Shown: one piece after another, positions 50,701 through 58,372 of the stretch
How the letters are laid out: each line of letters starts with the position of its first letter
Numbering within the stretch: position 1 is the first letter of the stretch
Source of the DNA: Holothuria scabra
Lineage: Eukaryota > Echinodermata > Holothuroidea > Aspidochirotida > Holothuriidae
Assembly (NCBI GenBank): GCA_037179385.1
Contig: CM074185.1
Span: 12,532,866 to 12,596,865, forward strand
DNA length: 64,000 bases
Reading direction: 5' to 3'
Translations under genes and position numbers: made by a program
Notes under the pieces: generated by a model
What the model saw: the letters and a program-made list of their open reading frames with translations, nothing else
Told to the model about the DNA's origin: nothing
Databases searched by the model: none

Positions 50701-53700
50701 ATAAGAACAACTGACTTTGTCAGTAAAAGACTTGTGCCAATTCAGAGTTTGGATAGACTGGGTAATATTGTACTTAGTAGTCACTAATGACTGTCTCTGT
50801 GATTAAACAAGCCTAATCTTTCAACCATGTTTCACACAAAAGGCTAATGACTTTCAGGTCAGGCAGACATTTCAATTTCAACAGGAAATGAAAGTATCAA
50901 ACGTGAGCTACACAAACATGGATATCATTTTGTGCCACTTGCTGTTTCAAATTAAGTTAGAAAAGATAGAGAAAGACCATTAAAATTCATTTGTATTCAA
51001 TTCTTGAGGTGCCTTCATTTCAGTGATAAACTATGAGTACATTTTGACAACAATGAATTCTCCAAAACTCCCTGGTGTAGACTGCCAGCATGTTCTGCTA
51101 CAAGTAAGAAATTTATGCCTGCATTAGGGAAGCATGAGGCAGAGATAGGTTAGTTAAATAGATGCGATTTTAACGACACACCAACACGAATGTGTTACAC
51201 AGTGTCTGTCAACTTGATAAAAAAGTTTAAAATTTAAATTCACTTCTAAGTATGGTTCAAGTTCAAATTTGGTTTCCCTTCAGTCACCTCTTACGACAGA
51301 CGGGAAATACCATGGGCATATTCCACAACCCCCAGCCCACCGGGGGGTTGCACAGATAGGAACAACATAAACAGGGAGCCAATTATACAATTGATGTACT
51401 GATCTGAGGTTTTGATTCAAGGGCTACGATATATACAGTCCGGGAAATGGGTTTGGGCAGGTTATAAACCCTCAACTTTTCGACAAGGGACTGTCATCAT
51501 CATACTTGATCCAATTTTCTGGTCCTTTTCCAAAACAGAAATTCAAAAAGATATATCGGCACAGGGGAAATCACACACCAAGCCAAGTTCTTTGCTGGGA
51601 GGACACAAACAGGAGACTAAAGTATACTTTGGAATTTTTCAGGAGTCTTACAGACCTCTTATATGATACAGTAAGGGAAATCCTACACCATACTCTTAAA
51701 AGAATAGTCCAGAGCCAAATTTATATTTGATATGTTAGAGGGAAACATATTCTAAGCATTCTGGTGAAATTTTTTATTCCTTTTCCAGAATGCTTAGAAT
51801 GATTTGCTCTTCAACGTATCAGTTATTAGTTTGGCTCTGGACTATTCTTTTAAGTATGTATCAGCTGACATGCTAAATGAGACGGCATACATGGTGTGTC
51901 AGTTTTGACAGGTATGGACTTAACTATATAAATATGCACCAGTGGCTGAGGCATGCCCCCTCCCTTTACCCCATCTGCCCACCACTCAAAAGACAATTCT
52001 GCTACTGGCTATACACCAATTCCCTGTTTGAACCTTACCTGTGGTACTACCAATCAATTGGCACTTCCAACTTAAAAATGTACTACAAAATTCCTTTCCA
52101 AATTTTTTTTATTATAAAACACATCCGCCTCTAACATTGGGTCGACTCAAGTCGAGTCATACCGCAGACTCCACAAATGGAACCTACTGCCACTGTGCAT
52201 GATGCTTGGCATAAGCAATAGAGTAGGGGAAAACATGCCAGTGTGCTACAACTGGAAACCAGAATGCAAAAATGCATTGAGGTTTCGATGATACATACAT
52301 GCTCTTTTCAATGAAATGCTACATTTCTTGTAAGAACTGGTGACCCGAAGTGACCTTTGACTCCACATGTTAGTAACTGGTTTTTTTCTTTTAACCCAAA
52401 CAATTCTACAAATTTCATACTGTGCCTTAAGATATTTCACAAACAATCAGCTTACATCTTACACATCAACATATCAAGTTTGAAATGAATCCCAAGTTTC
52501 CTACCTTAAGATATTGTGTTAAAGAGTTTTCAGGATTTGTCCCCTTCTGACCCCAAATGACCTTTGACCTCTACCAAAATAAAAAGGATTCTTCTTTACA
52601 TCATAATACATCTACATATCAAGTCTGAAATGAATCCAACTTTCCTATCATGATGTATCATGTAAACAAGGATTTCAGTGTTTGGACCCCATGTGACCCC
52701 AAATGACCTATGACCTCCACCAAAATTCTTGGGTTTTTCCTTACATCATTACGCATCAACATATCAAGTTTGAAATGGATCAAAGTTTCCTACCTTGAGG
52801 TATAGTGTAAACCAGGATTTCCCGGGTTTGACCCCACGTGACCATAAATGACCTTTGACCTCCACCAAAATATATCCAGTTCTTTCTCACATTATAATGC
52901 ATCAACATATCAAGTTTGAAATGAATCCAAGTTTTCTATCTTGAGATATTGTGTAAACAAAGATTTTGGTCTTTGACCCCCTGTGACCCCAAATGACCTT
53001 TGACCTCCACCAAAATATATCCCGTTCTTTCCTACACCATTACGCATCAACATATCAAGTTTGAAATGGATCAAAGTTTCCTACCTTGAGGTATAGTGTA
53101 AACCAGGATTTCTGGGGTTTGACCCCACGTGACCCAAAATGACCTTTGACCTCCACCAAAATATATCCAGTTCTTCCTCACATTATAACGCATCAACATA
53201 TCAAGTTTGAAATGAATCCAAGTTTTCTATCTTGAGATATTGTGTAAACAAAGATTTTGGTCTTTGACCCCCTGTGACCCCAAATGACCTTTGACCTCCA
53301 CCAAAATATATCCCGTTCTTTCCTACATCTTAACGCATCTACATATCAAGTTTGAAATTAATCCAAGTTTTCTATCTTGAGATATTGTGTAAACAAAGAT
53401 TTTGGGTTTTGACCCCCTGTGACCCCAAATGACCTTTGACCTCCACCAAAATAAATAGGGTTCTTCCTCTCAGTAAGGGGTATCTGTGTACCATGTTTGA
53501 GAACTGTCGGACTTTCCCTTCTCAAGATATCGTGTAAACAAGCAAAGTGTCACAAACACACACATACACACATACATACACACATACACACACACACACA
53601 TACACACGCACATACACACATACATACACACACACGCCATCATGAATGCATAGGTTTCTCTTTTCATCGAAACCAAAAAGACCAAGTTTGTTCCGCTTGA

Positions 53701-56700
53701 CTTGAACCAACAGGTTGGATACTGGGTTGTTAAACTCTCTCTAACTGTAACGTGAATATGCTGGTCCTAATTTCTCCTAACCATTTCTGACTGGCATAGC
53801 TCAACTCCTGATACACTTTCTCTTTTGTATACTTACAATTATTGTTAGCTTTCCATCAATCCTAGAACTTCCAACTTTCCAAAAGGTTGAAGACAGGGAC
53901 ACCAGTATTAGGAGGGTGTCCCTCGATCCTTCTTCTAAGTTTGGACCTTTCTGGATGTGAACTTTGACCTCTTCTACGGAATTATCTTCTACATATTTCG
54001 TAGGAGAGAAGAGCTCAATCACATGAATCTGTTGTCTGTTGATGACATCATAATCCCCAGGGTCACATCCCCAGAGAGTTTGATTGTCCAAGATGTAACC
54101 CTTACTGGGGGATGTACGGGAGGTAGGGTTACACACCGAAGGTGCTGAAGAGTCTATAGAAAAAAAGATTGAAACTGCAAAATACTTAAAGAGGTTGATG
54201 AAATGTTCCAATTTTATTGTCCAGTTTGATTTATCATTTATCACATGTGGAAATGTGTGAAATGTATTGGACAACCCTATTCTTGTAGACCACTAAAGTA
54301 GTGCAATGGCTATCGAAGGACAACCATATAATATTTCCTGAATATCTCAGTCTTTTCTATAATGTGAATACAGTATTCAAGAATCTCTGGGTATCTTTGT
54401 TTTTTCAAAGTCTGGTAGACTTTGCACTTTGATAGATATAAATTCAATCAATAGCATCACTCTCATTGGTAAATTATAATACATGTTTATCAACAGTATG
54501 ACAAGGGAACAAGAGATAGACTGTCCATTCATTGGCAAATAAATAAAGGCAACTAATTAAGAGAACTCATTTGCACTGAATCCTGATCTTATTGCCTGCC
54601 GATCTTATCATATTAGTTGATCATATTTTGGTGGAAAGTAGGTTGAGGGCTAGGAACGCTGCCTAACAAGTGAGGGCAGCTTCCATCTCCATTGTGCTAT
54701 TTGTTTACCGGGGTAAATGGGATTACAATCTGTGCAATAGTCTCTTTAGTCTCTGTAGAGGCCTGAAGTAGATATGCCATGATGGCACTGCATTTACAGT
54801 TCTCATACTCTTGCAGCCCTTCCACCATGGAAAGGTGCTTCAGTAGAAAATACTCAGTGGACTGGGGTGGCAGACCCCCCCCCTTCCAGATGCCCTAAAA
54901 GTGGGAACGGGGCAAACAATCACAGTGCACGTCAGCTAAACTGGTACAAAATCAGGAAGCTTCTTTAGTCTTGCTCCCCTCCAGATTGGCCACGGCTGGT
55001 TAGGCCCCTGAAAGGACCTCCAAATGAATCATGTTGAATTAGCTTTTATCACCATTGAACGTAGAGCATTTACACTGCAAATTATTTTGATCACTTGAGC
55101 AGGGTCTCATCCTCCCCTCTTGCCACTCTCAAAATCCTGAAACTGAAAGGTTTTGGAATCTACTGGGATGATACTTACCTCCTATCACACAGTATGTAAA
55201 GCATTTCATATGCATATACTGTCAGGCAAATTAAAATATCACCATAGTTACCCTACCAGCACAGAGGGCACCTAACATTTTCAAGATTCCTCTTGAACTT
55301 TGCAGTATGAAATACAATAAGTCAAGAGTGAAATAGACTCCAGAAGCAAGATTCACATCTGATCTTTGTTTACACCATACGTTTGATCTTGAGCAGCTAG
55401 TGGATCTGGCCACATGAAGGCAGTCGGATCAGTTCTATGATGTGAATGCACCTCAAAAGTTATTTCAGGCTTCATTACCCCCCACATCAACTTTCTACTT
55501 GGATTGGGCATGTATGAGCCCTGATACTTACCCCCTATTCACAAGATGTAATCCCCATTTAACCTGCAACTAAAACTGGTAAGTATATATGCCAAGAAAG
55601 AGGGGGCCCTTACTCACCACAATAAAGAACAGGGGGGGGGGGATTGTTGTTTCAGGACAAAGAGGGGGGGGCGGTGCTGGAACTTCCGAGTAGCGCACAT
55701 TGAGCGAATTATATGCAATTAAGATGTAGCAAGAGGTAAGTATATGTCAGCTATGTGTAACTTCCCCTTCTCGCTTACCAACTGTAGGTGTTCTATGCAA
55801 CTTTTTATGCCTTGGTTTTTTCTCCCTTTTGAACAACCAGGGTTAGTTACAGATACTGCAAGTGGTTTATAACATCAAAGAATAGGAGGTAAGTAGTGAA
55901 AAGATTTAGATCCATGTCCTTGCAACAATGTCATACCACAGTACAGTTCTTTTCAGTGTTCACTTTGAAATATGGGGCCAGAAGTAAATTAGGCTAAGAG
56001 AAAATTTGCACTGCCTTGATGCAAGATTTGTGCACTTGGTCTTTGCTAACCCCATGTGACAGTACTGACATCTCTGACATTCATGCTGTGTGGATTTTAT
56101 CATCATACATACCATGAAACTAATGTTTTTAATGTGGGCTGTACTTTTAAGGTCACTCTGGTGGGTTGCAACCCGTCCTAATTTCAGACAGCATTAAAAT
56201 ATCAAGCTGTCTTCATATTCTTCCCATAATTGTTATTGTGGTATTAACAAAACACTCAATGTACAATCTGTCCATTCAAAGGAGCACACACCCACGCTAA
56301 ATGCACTTTGAGGTCACAACCAGTCGCCTCAGAGTACATCATAATTTATTCGACTACTAATGTTCATTAAGACGATTGACCGCATAAACAGCTAAACCAC
56401 ATTTCTGTGGCATCATTCGAATTGGATCTGACTTTTCCCTATGTACAGATGAACATGTGTTCTGTGTCCCAAGTTTCATCAACTTACACATACTGTAACT
56501 GATCAATGGCATAGCCAACAGTAACCAATCAGGGAAGGGCAAATGTGGGAGAGGGGGAGGGCAGGAAAAAAACAATGGTGGAAAAAGTTGGGGAGTTTGA
56601 TGGCTCCTTCATGGGAAAATTGGAAACCTGTAGAGAACTTTGGGCAATTGGAGTGAAATTTCTCTTTTTGCACATAAAAATATTAGGGGAACTGTGGGAA

Positions 56701-57436
56701 ATTTTACTTTCTTCCAGGGAAATAACATATTCCTTACTGTAATATAAAAATTTTTCCAGCCATGGGAACAACAATTAAACAAGATGACAAGATTAATCAT
56801 GAAGGTTTCTGTTGTGTTTTTCTGGAAAATATTTTTGTATTTCTATCCTTCAGCAAAAGACTTAAGTAATCAGAAAATTTAGCGAAAACTTAAACCCCAT
56901 ATCCATAAACAGACATGTGTGGCCCATGTCCAATGAACTCATATGGAAACCCACTGATCATGGCCCTTGGCCAGATTTAACCAATGTCAGGGGGCAGTGA
57001 ACACCATTTTCCAAATGTTGACAAGATTACTCATGAGTTTTTCTAGAAGTAGTTTTTGGAGGTCATTTTTTCTCCTTTAATGCCACCTTGTGTTCTCCCT
57101 CCCCCCACCCCCCCCCCCACCAAGGGCTAGTAAGTTAATTAGTAATTTATAAGTGTCCTCAAGGCAAAGTTTTTGCAGAGACTGACAACATCAGAAGTCA
57201 TAAAACCTACATGATACAGTTTTTCACCATGGTTACAAAACACAATTGTACCTACCTGTGGTTGTCACCATGGTTACTTCATCCACATCACGGAAGGCAG
57301 AATATGATAGCACATTCCCATACTCGTTCCTCACCCAACTTAGCAATTCTTGATCATCTACAGGAGGACTACTTCCATTGTTAACCTGGTGTGACTTAGA
57401 AGGACTGACAAATTCAAGGGAAGATGTTCTGCTGAC
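24146..57436 (-). CDS. TGFBR3: Betaglycan (TGF-beta receptor type III), N-terminus outside window
   Basis: Cell-surface proteoglycan co-receptor that binds TGF-beta and inhibin and presents ligand to type II receptors. Exons, 5' to 3': 57436-57256, 54153-53837, 46697-46517, 44875-44565, 32821-32445, 29686-29491, 28413-28281, 27379-27341, 25541-25440, 24324-24146; 2016 nt, 671 residues. Order: two orphan-domain segments, each with an LLxWVxxEYGxVxS motif; ZP-N (about 265-360, four Cys); an acidic SG motif; ZP-C (about 370-535); a 13-residue microexon; a transmembrane segment (about 585-606); and a ~60-residue tail. Shared with vertebrate betaglycan: HVIELFSP (human VHIIELITP), VANxF after the second orphan motif, and tail VPSSPSP (human VPTSPP). 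Human betaglycan is 851 residues, so about 180 N-terminal residues are missing. Endoglin is the alternative; CDC7 linkage and the orphan-domain match favour betaglycan. Confidence 0.92.
25199..25400. repeat. Two-copy ~100-bp tandem repeat in a TGFBR3 intron
   Basis: GGCAGGAATAATTTCCCA recurs at 25201 and 25300, and CTGGTATGAACA at 25261 and 25361. It ends about 40 bp from the donor of the transmembrane exon. Confidence 0.8.
25440..25541 (-). CDS. TGFBR3: TGFBR3 exon i (transmembrane)
   Basis: 102 nt, phase 1 to 1. Encodes one hydrophobic span, PIFAAVIFISFFIGVLLVSS followed by IWLITKYT, comparable to human FAAFVIGALLTGALWYIYSH. Acceptor TTTTTACAG; donor GTAAGT from 25439. Confidence 0.93.
25979..26155 (-). 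mobile_element. tRNA-derived SINE, partly degraded
   Basis: Reverse orientation; contains GTTGTGGCTCACTGGCTTG and CTATGCTAAGCACC-like body sequence. In the TGFBR3 intron 25542-27340. Confidence 0.65.
27341..27379 (-). CDS. TGFBR3: TGFBR3 exon h (39-nt microexon)
   Basis: 39 nt, phase 1 to 1, encoding GQASTDCGNLRSG between the ZP domain and the membrane. Acceptor TTTGGCAG and donor GTTAGT (one base off consensus) fit the frame on both sides. It has no sequence homologue I recognise; support is splice sites plus frame only. Confidence 0.68.
27477..27729. mobile_element. TTAA-bounded MITE, family 3
   Basis: 253 bp, begins TTAAAGGGCTAGAGCAGTC and ends with the inverse GACTGCTCATGCCCTTTAA. Related copies at 41934-42177 and 58121-58372. 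In the TGFBR3 intron 25542-27340 is excluded; it lies between exons h and g. Confidence 0.8.
27985..28037 (+). repeat. SINE 3' fragment
   Basis: CTTGAACCAATTGGTTGGAA then AACTGGTCTGTAAAACTTC; tail only. Confidence 0.55.
28281..28413 (-). CDS. TGFBR3: TGFBR3 exon g (ZP-C end)
   Basis: 133 nt, phase 0 to 1. Starts CSSLPEKNAPC, matching human CVPPDEAC at the end of the ZP domain, then a charged linker. Acceptor CTCCTCAG; donor GTAAGG from 28280. Confidence 0.92.
28470..29000. repeat. Degenerate GACCTTTGACC array
   Basis: Three or more decayed units (GACCTCAAATGGCTTTGACC near 28553, GTTGACCTTTGATCC near 28728, GACCTCAAATGACCCGTGACC near 28874), about 150 bp apart. Between TGFBR3 exons f and g. 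Confidence 0.55.
29491..29686 (-). CDS. TGFBR3: TGFBR3 exon f (ZP-C)
   Basis: 196 nt, phase 2 to 0. Encodes ACPVEPSFQYLP through FYVFCNLSLCTN, the disulfide-rich core of the ZP-C half (human LLFLQCELTLCTK). Donor GTAAGA from 29490. Confidence 0.94.
30059..30408. mobile_element. hAT-type element with perfect 8-bp target duplication, GC-rich
   Basis: 350 bp, CAGGGGCGCAAATC ... GATTTGCGCCCATG. Perfect flanks GCTTGAAG at 30051-30058 and 30409-30416. Long G/C runs inside; the open frames here are by-products of that composition. Between TGFBR3 exons e and f. Confidence 0.85.
32445..32821 (-). CDS. TGFBR3: TGFBR3 exon e (GAG site, ZP-N end, ZP-C start)
   Basis: 377 nt, phase 0 to 2. Begins VTFYSSSVSDGSGMSPFEDD: a Ser-Gly followed by acidic residues, a likely glycosaminoglycan site (Ser342 of the window numbering). 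Then TVTCTF (fourth ZP-N Cys), LYTDMRFAKK, EIGDPIYFEMGV and GECWIG, all standard ZP-C landmarks. Acceptor TTCTTTTAG; donor GTAAGT from 32444. Confidence 0.93.
34140..34355. repeat. Dispersed repeat shared with 11928-12142
   Basis: Shares CTTGTCAACCAGTCAAAAAT, GTGCATAGTCTG and CATAAGGTCTA; same orientation as the CDC7 copy. Confidence 0.6.
34380..34530 (-). repeat. Dispersed repeat shared with 56575-56725
   Basis: The reverse complement reads GGAAAAAGTTGGGAAGCTGA and GGAATGTGGGAAATACT, matching the + strand at 56579 onward. Confidence 0.6.
35851..36006. mobile_element. Inverted-repeat MITE, copy 1
   Basis: Begins ACAATCCTTGACAAAAATGA, ends TATTTTTGTCGAGGATTGT; interior CAATGTTGCGGCAGCCCAAG. 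Near-identical copy at 37197-37355, same orientation. Right side continues TCGGAAGCCTGTACAAAGG. Confidence 0.78.
37197..37355. mobile_element. Inverted-repeat MITE, copy 2
   Basis: Begins ACAATCCTCGACAAAAATGA. Left side carries CATTTGTACAAGCTTCCG, the inverse of the sequence on the right side of copy 1, so the true terminal repeat may be longer. Confidence 0.78.
37410..37514 (+). repeat. SINE 3' half
   Basis: GTGAGCCACAAATGGAAAAA through AAACTGGGCCGTAAAACTCC and ACTACCTAACAAACTA. Confidence 0.65.
38790..39534. repeat. GACCTTTGACC-type degenerate array ending in (CA)n
   Basis: Units with GACCTTTGACCTCCACC (39341) and, near 39040, AAAGGTCAAAAGGTCAAA on the opposite sense. Followed by a CA microsatellite (39469-39534). 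Confidence 0.6.
39543..39566. other. Hairpin after CA repeat
   Basis: GGTTCCTT (39543-39550) and AAGGAACC (39559-39566), loop of 8. Same position relative to (CA)n and GCATAGGTT as the hairpins at 49912 and 53653. Confidence 0.6.
39660..39720 (+). repeat. tRNA-like SINE head fragment
   Basis: CTGCCTCTCAACCAGGAGG then GGTTCAATCCCAGG, a B-box match. Not a complete tRNA. Confidence 0.45.
39960..40500. repeat. Degenerate GACCTTTGACC units
   Basis: TGACCTTTGACCTCCACC at 40172, with decayed units before and after. A terminal (CA)-rich stretch and hairpin GTTCCT/AGGAAC (40839-40860) follow after an intervening SINE. Confidence 0.5.
40525..40765 (+). mobile_element. tRNA-Glu-like SINE, near full length
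   Basis: Head ATGGTCTAACACTAAGAGC, CCGCCTCTCACAGG and GGCCCGGGTTGG resemble tRNA-Glu(CTC) over A box, anticodon arm and B box. Body AAGCAATGGAATACGG and GAGCCACAACTGGAAAAAAG; tail AACTAGCTAACTAACC. Confidence 0.75.
41397..41656. mobile_element. Family 1 MITE, right end missing
   Basis: TTAAGGCCTAATGCCCTCAC, then CATCCAGACACAATCTCAA, as in 57722-58027. Confidence 0.65.
41760..41786. repeat. Poly-T tract
   Basis: 27 T in a row followed by a G-rich stretch. Confidence 0.9.
41934..42177. mobile_element. TTAA-bounded MITE, family 3
   Basis: Starts TTAAAGGGAAATACAGTCAC and ends GGGGCAACTGCTTTTAA. Immediately followed by a family 2 element. Confidence 0.68.
42190..42693. mobile_element. TTAA-bounded repeat, family 2
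   Basis: Same interior as 3051-3608 (AGTAAACTTGAAGCAAGCAC); ends ACTTCCCCTTTAA. Contains a (TG)n/(G)n tract at 42209-42236. Confidence 0.7.
43175..43487 (+). mobile_element. hAT-like MITE
   Basis: Begins CAGGGATGAGCCGGGGACTT, ends GGAAGTATCTCACACC. Flanks TAATATGT and TGATATGT agree at 7 of 8. Opposite orientation to 18807-19066. Confidence 0.65.
44565..44875 (-). CDS. TGFBR3: TGFBR3 exon d (ZP-N)
   Basis: 311 nt, phase 1 to 0. A Ser/Thr/Pro-rich linker, then FSCKNSSIQVLVPIEVV and two further cysteines (KSCSG, SQSCGST). This is the N-terminal half of a zona pellucida domain. Several NxS/T sequons. Donor GTAGGT from 44564. Confidence 0.92.
45217..45312 (-). repeat. SINE 3' fragment
   Basis: GTTAGTTAGATGTAGTTTTA and GGCCCAGTTTCCAAC, tail end, reverse orientation. 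Between TGFBR3 exons c and d; the rest of that intron (44876-46516) shows nothing recognisable. Confidence 0.65.
46517..46697 (-). CDS. TGFBR3: TGFBR3 exon c
   Basis: 181 nt, phase 0 to 1. Encodes KKGLLQWVEDEYGPVSSFS then VRVANQFEVYL, matching the human stretch LVKWALDNGYSPITSY...VANRFHLRL. Acceptor TTCCTTTAG; donor GTAAGC from 46516. Same length and phases as exon a. Confidence 0.92.
47098..47286. repeat. Two SINE fragments, head to head
   Basis: 47098-47200 is reverse-oriented tail and body; 47225-47286 is a forward body piece ending GAGTAGGGAAAACAAGCCAG then CCACAACTGG, where element A is inserted. Confidence 0.6.
47287..49936 (+). mobile_element. Helentron/HINE-like element A with tandem-repeat core
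   Basis: 5' subterminal GGTTTCGATGAT (47311-47322) is the inverse of ATCATCGAAACC (49922-49933) at the 3' end. Core: about ten units of ~145 bp (47380-48990) then less regular units to 49830, then (CA)n (49836-49892), then CGCCATCATGAATGCATAGG and a hairpin (GGTTTC/GAAACC, 49912-49933). Inserted in a SINE between CCACAACTGG and AAAGGCCATGGCC. No coding capacity. Between TGFBR3 exons b and c. Confidence 0.6.
49937..50010 (+). repeat. SINE 3' part downstream of element A
   Basis: GGCCATGGCCAGCTCCACTTG through AAACTGGGCCGTAAAACTC and AACTAACTAA; continues the SINE interrupted at 47286. Confidence 0.7.
50018..50128 (-). repeat. SINE fragment, reverse
   Basis: CCAGTTGTAGGCTCAATTGC and CTTATGCTGAGTACCAAGC. 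Confidence 0.6.
50555..50755. repeat. Degraded family 1 MITE
   Basis: CCTATTCAGACACAATCC and GAACACTCTAAGTGCATGC resemble the family 1 interior; ends not recognisable. Confidence 0.45.
51250..51352. repeat. Conserved SINE-like block
   Basis: AGTCACCTCTTACGACAGAC, GGGCATATTCCACAACCC and CAGCCCACCGGGGGG; related block at 59225-59330. This resembles a 3' domain seen in SINEs of several marine animals. Confidence 0.5.
51695..51854. mobile_element. Fold-back MITE, perfect 25-bp ends
   Basis: Perfect 25-bp inverted repeats at 51695-51719 and 51830-51854 (CTTAAAAGAATAGTCCAGAG...), each including TTAA, plus a perfect inner 16-bp pair at 51749-51764 and 51785-51800 (ATTCTAAGCATTCTGG). Confidence 0.85.
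52131..52256 (+). repeat. SINE 5' part upstream of element B
   Basis: CACATCCGCCTCTAACATTG, GACTCAAGTCGAGTCATACC, AAGCAATAGAGTAGGGGAAA and GTGCTACAACTGG. Confidence 0.7.
52257..53676 (+). mobile_element. Helentron/HINE-like element B with tandem-repeat core
   Basis: Same plan as element A: 5' CAGAATGCAAAAATGCATTG and GGTTTCGATGAT (52281-52292), about eight ~145-bp units, (CA)n (53553-53635), CGCCATCATGAATGCATAGG, hairpin GGTTTC/GAAACC (53653-53674). Units at 52770-53350 form a ~292-bp dimer repeated twice. Also interrupts a SINE. Confidence 0.6.
53685..53748 (+). repeat. SINE 3' part downstream of element B
   Basis: CCGCTTGACTTGAACCAACA, GGTTGGATACTGGGTTG and AACTCTCTCTAACTG. Confidence 0.65.
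53837..54153 (-). CDS. TGFBR3: TGFBR3 exon b
   Basis: 317 nt, phase 1 to 0. Encodes the second orphan-domain half: two Cys (SVCNP, LWGCDPG), then IHVIELFSP and a TLLILVSLSSTFWKVG strand ending in DGKLTII. Acceptor TTCTATAG; donor GTAAGT from 53836. Confidence 0.92.
54154..57255. other. TGFBR3 intron between exons a and b
   Basis: No exon recognised. Holds G-runs at 55633-55642 and 55665-55672, a C-run near 57102-57119, and the dispersed repeat at 56575-56725. 55690-55755 resembles 46050-46100 (AATTAAGATGTAGCAAGAGG). Confidence 0.5.
56575..56725 (+). repeat. Dispersed repeat shared with 34380-34530
   Basis: GTGGAAAAAGTTGGGGAGTT and GGGAACTGTGGGAAATTT; see the reverse copy. Confidence 0.6.
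57256..57436 (-). CDS. TGFBR3: TGFBR3 exon a (first in window)
   Basis: 181 nt, phase 0 to 1. Encodes DDQELLSWVRNEYGNVLSYS, matching the end of the first half of the betaglycan orphan domain. Acceptor ATTTTACAG ends at 57437; donor GTAGGT reads down from 57255. Being phase 0 at its 5' end, it needs an upstream exon, which is not seen up to 64000. Confidence 0.88.
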
Positions 57437-57721
57437 CTGTAAAATAGAAGCAAGACATTCTTAAAGGAAACATGCACACATACCGAGTGATGTCAGTCTT
57501 AAGGAACATTCAACTTCCAGACCACTCCCCTGAAAAATTTATAGTGTAAAAATCTTAAGTCAATGAATGACTTTTCCAAAAGTTGGGGGCATGTCCAAGT
57601 CTCTCTCTAATCAATGCAGATAGCCATGCACCTACAGTCTCTTCTGATAATTTACCACAAGACTGCCTTTCGTGACATGAAAGTCCTTTTAGTCCAAAGT
57701 CTTGTAGAAGCTGACCTCAGG

Positions 57722-58027
57722 TTAAAGGCTCAGTTCTCTCACCCCAAACAGTACCAATTCTCCTAACCATCTAACTGAAGCCCCTCTCACACTTGTCTAA
57801 AAATTCATCCTCATCCAGATACAATCTCAGTTTATTGCTTCAAGGTGAGTATAGAAAAACTTAACTTATAAAATCAAAACACTCTCAGTACCATTCATGC
57901 TGTGCAATGTAAGCTTCGATACTCTGCATTGTTTGAATTAGCTGCCAATCAAGGAGCTGAGCCAATTGCGAATTTCGGCACCCCCGTACCAAAACTGTAG
58001 TTTGGGATGAGAGGTTTGGCCCTTTAA
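57722..58027. mobile_element. TTAA-bounded MITE, family 1, best copy
   Basis: 306 bp, TTAAAGGCTCAGTTCTCTC ... GAGAGGTTTGGCCCTTTAA; interior TCATCCTCATCCAGATACAA. Confidence 0.8.
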
Positions 58028-58120
58028 AACTTGCATCAAAACACCAGGTAATGAATTTGTAGCTCGATCAGGACAGTTTTTGCTCAAGCAAATAATGACT
58101 TGCAGAGCTTAATAAGTAGT

Positions 58121-58372
58121 TTAAAGGTTAAGAGCAGTCCCCCCAAACGAAAAAGCTAAATATCACAATTCCCATCTTATTGCTCTTCAGAGTATCTTTC
58201 ATTACATTTTATGACTTCACTACTGCATATTCAAGGTGAACCAAGCAGTTATTTCTGGTAAATTTCATGTTTAAAGAGAAAAAACATTGTCACATGACTC
58301 CCAACAGCCAATCATGAAACTGGACAGTCTACTACACTTCTTCAATTTAGGATGACTGCTCCTGCCCTTTAA
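58121..58372. mobile_element. TTAA-bounded MITE, family 3
   Basis: TTAAAGGTTAAGAGCAGTCC ... GATGACTGCTCCTGCCCTTTAA; 252 bp. Confidence 0.75.

Noticed and set aside
24146..57436. Endoglin instead of betaglycan
   Set aside because: HVIELFSP and both LLxWVxxEYG segments fit betaglycan better, and CDC7 is its neighbour in human. Not excluded for an ancestral single gene.
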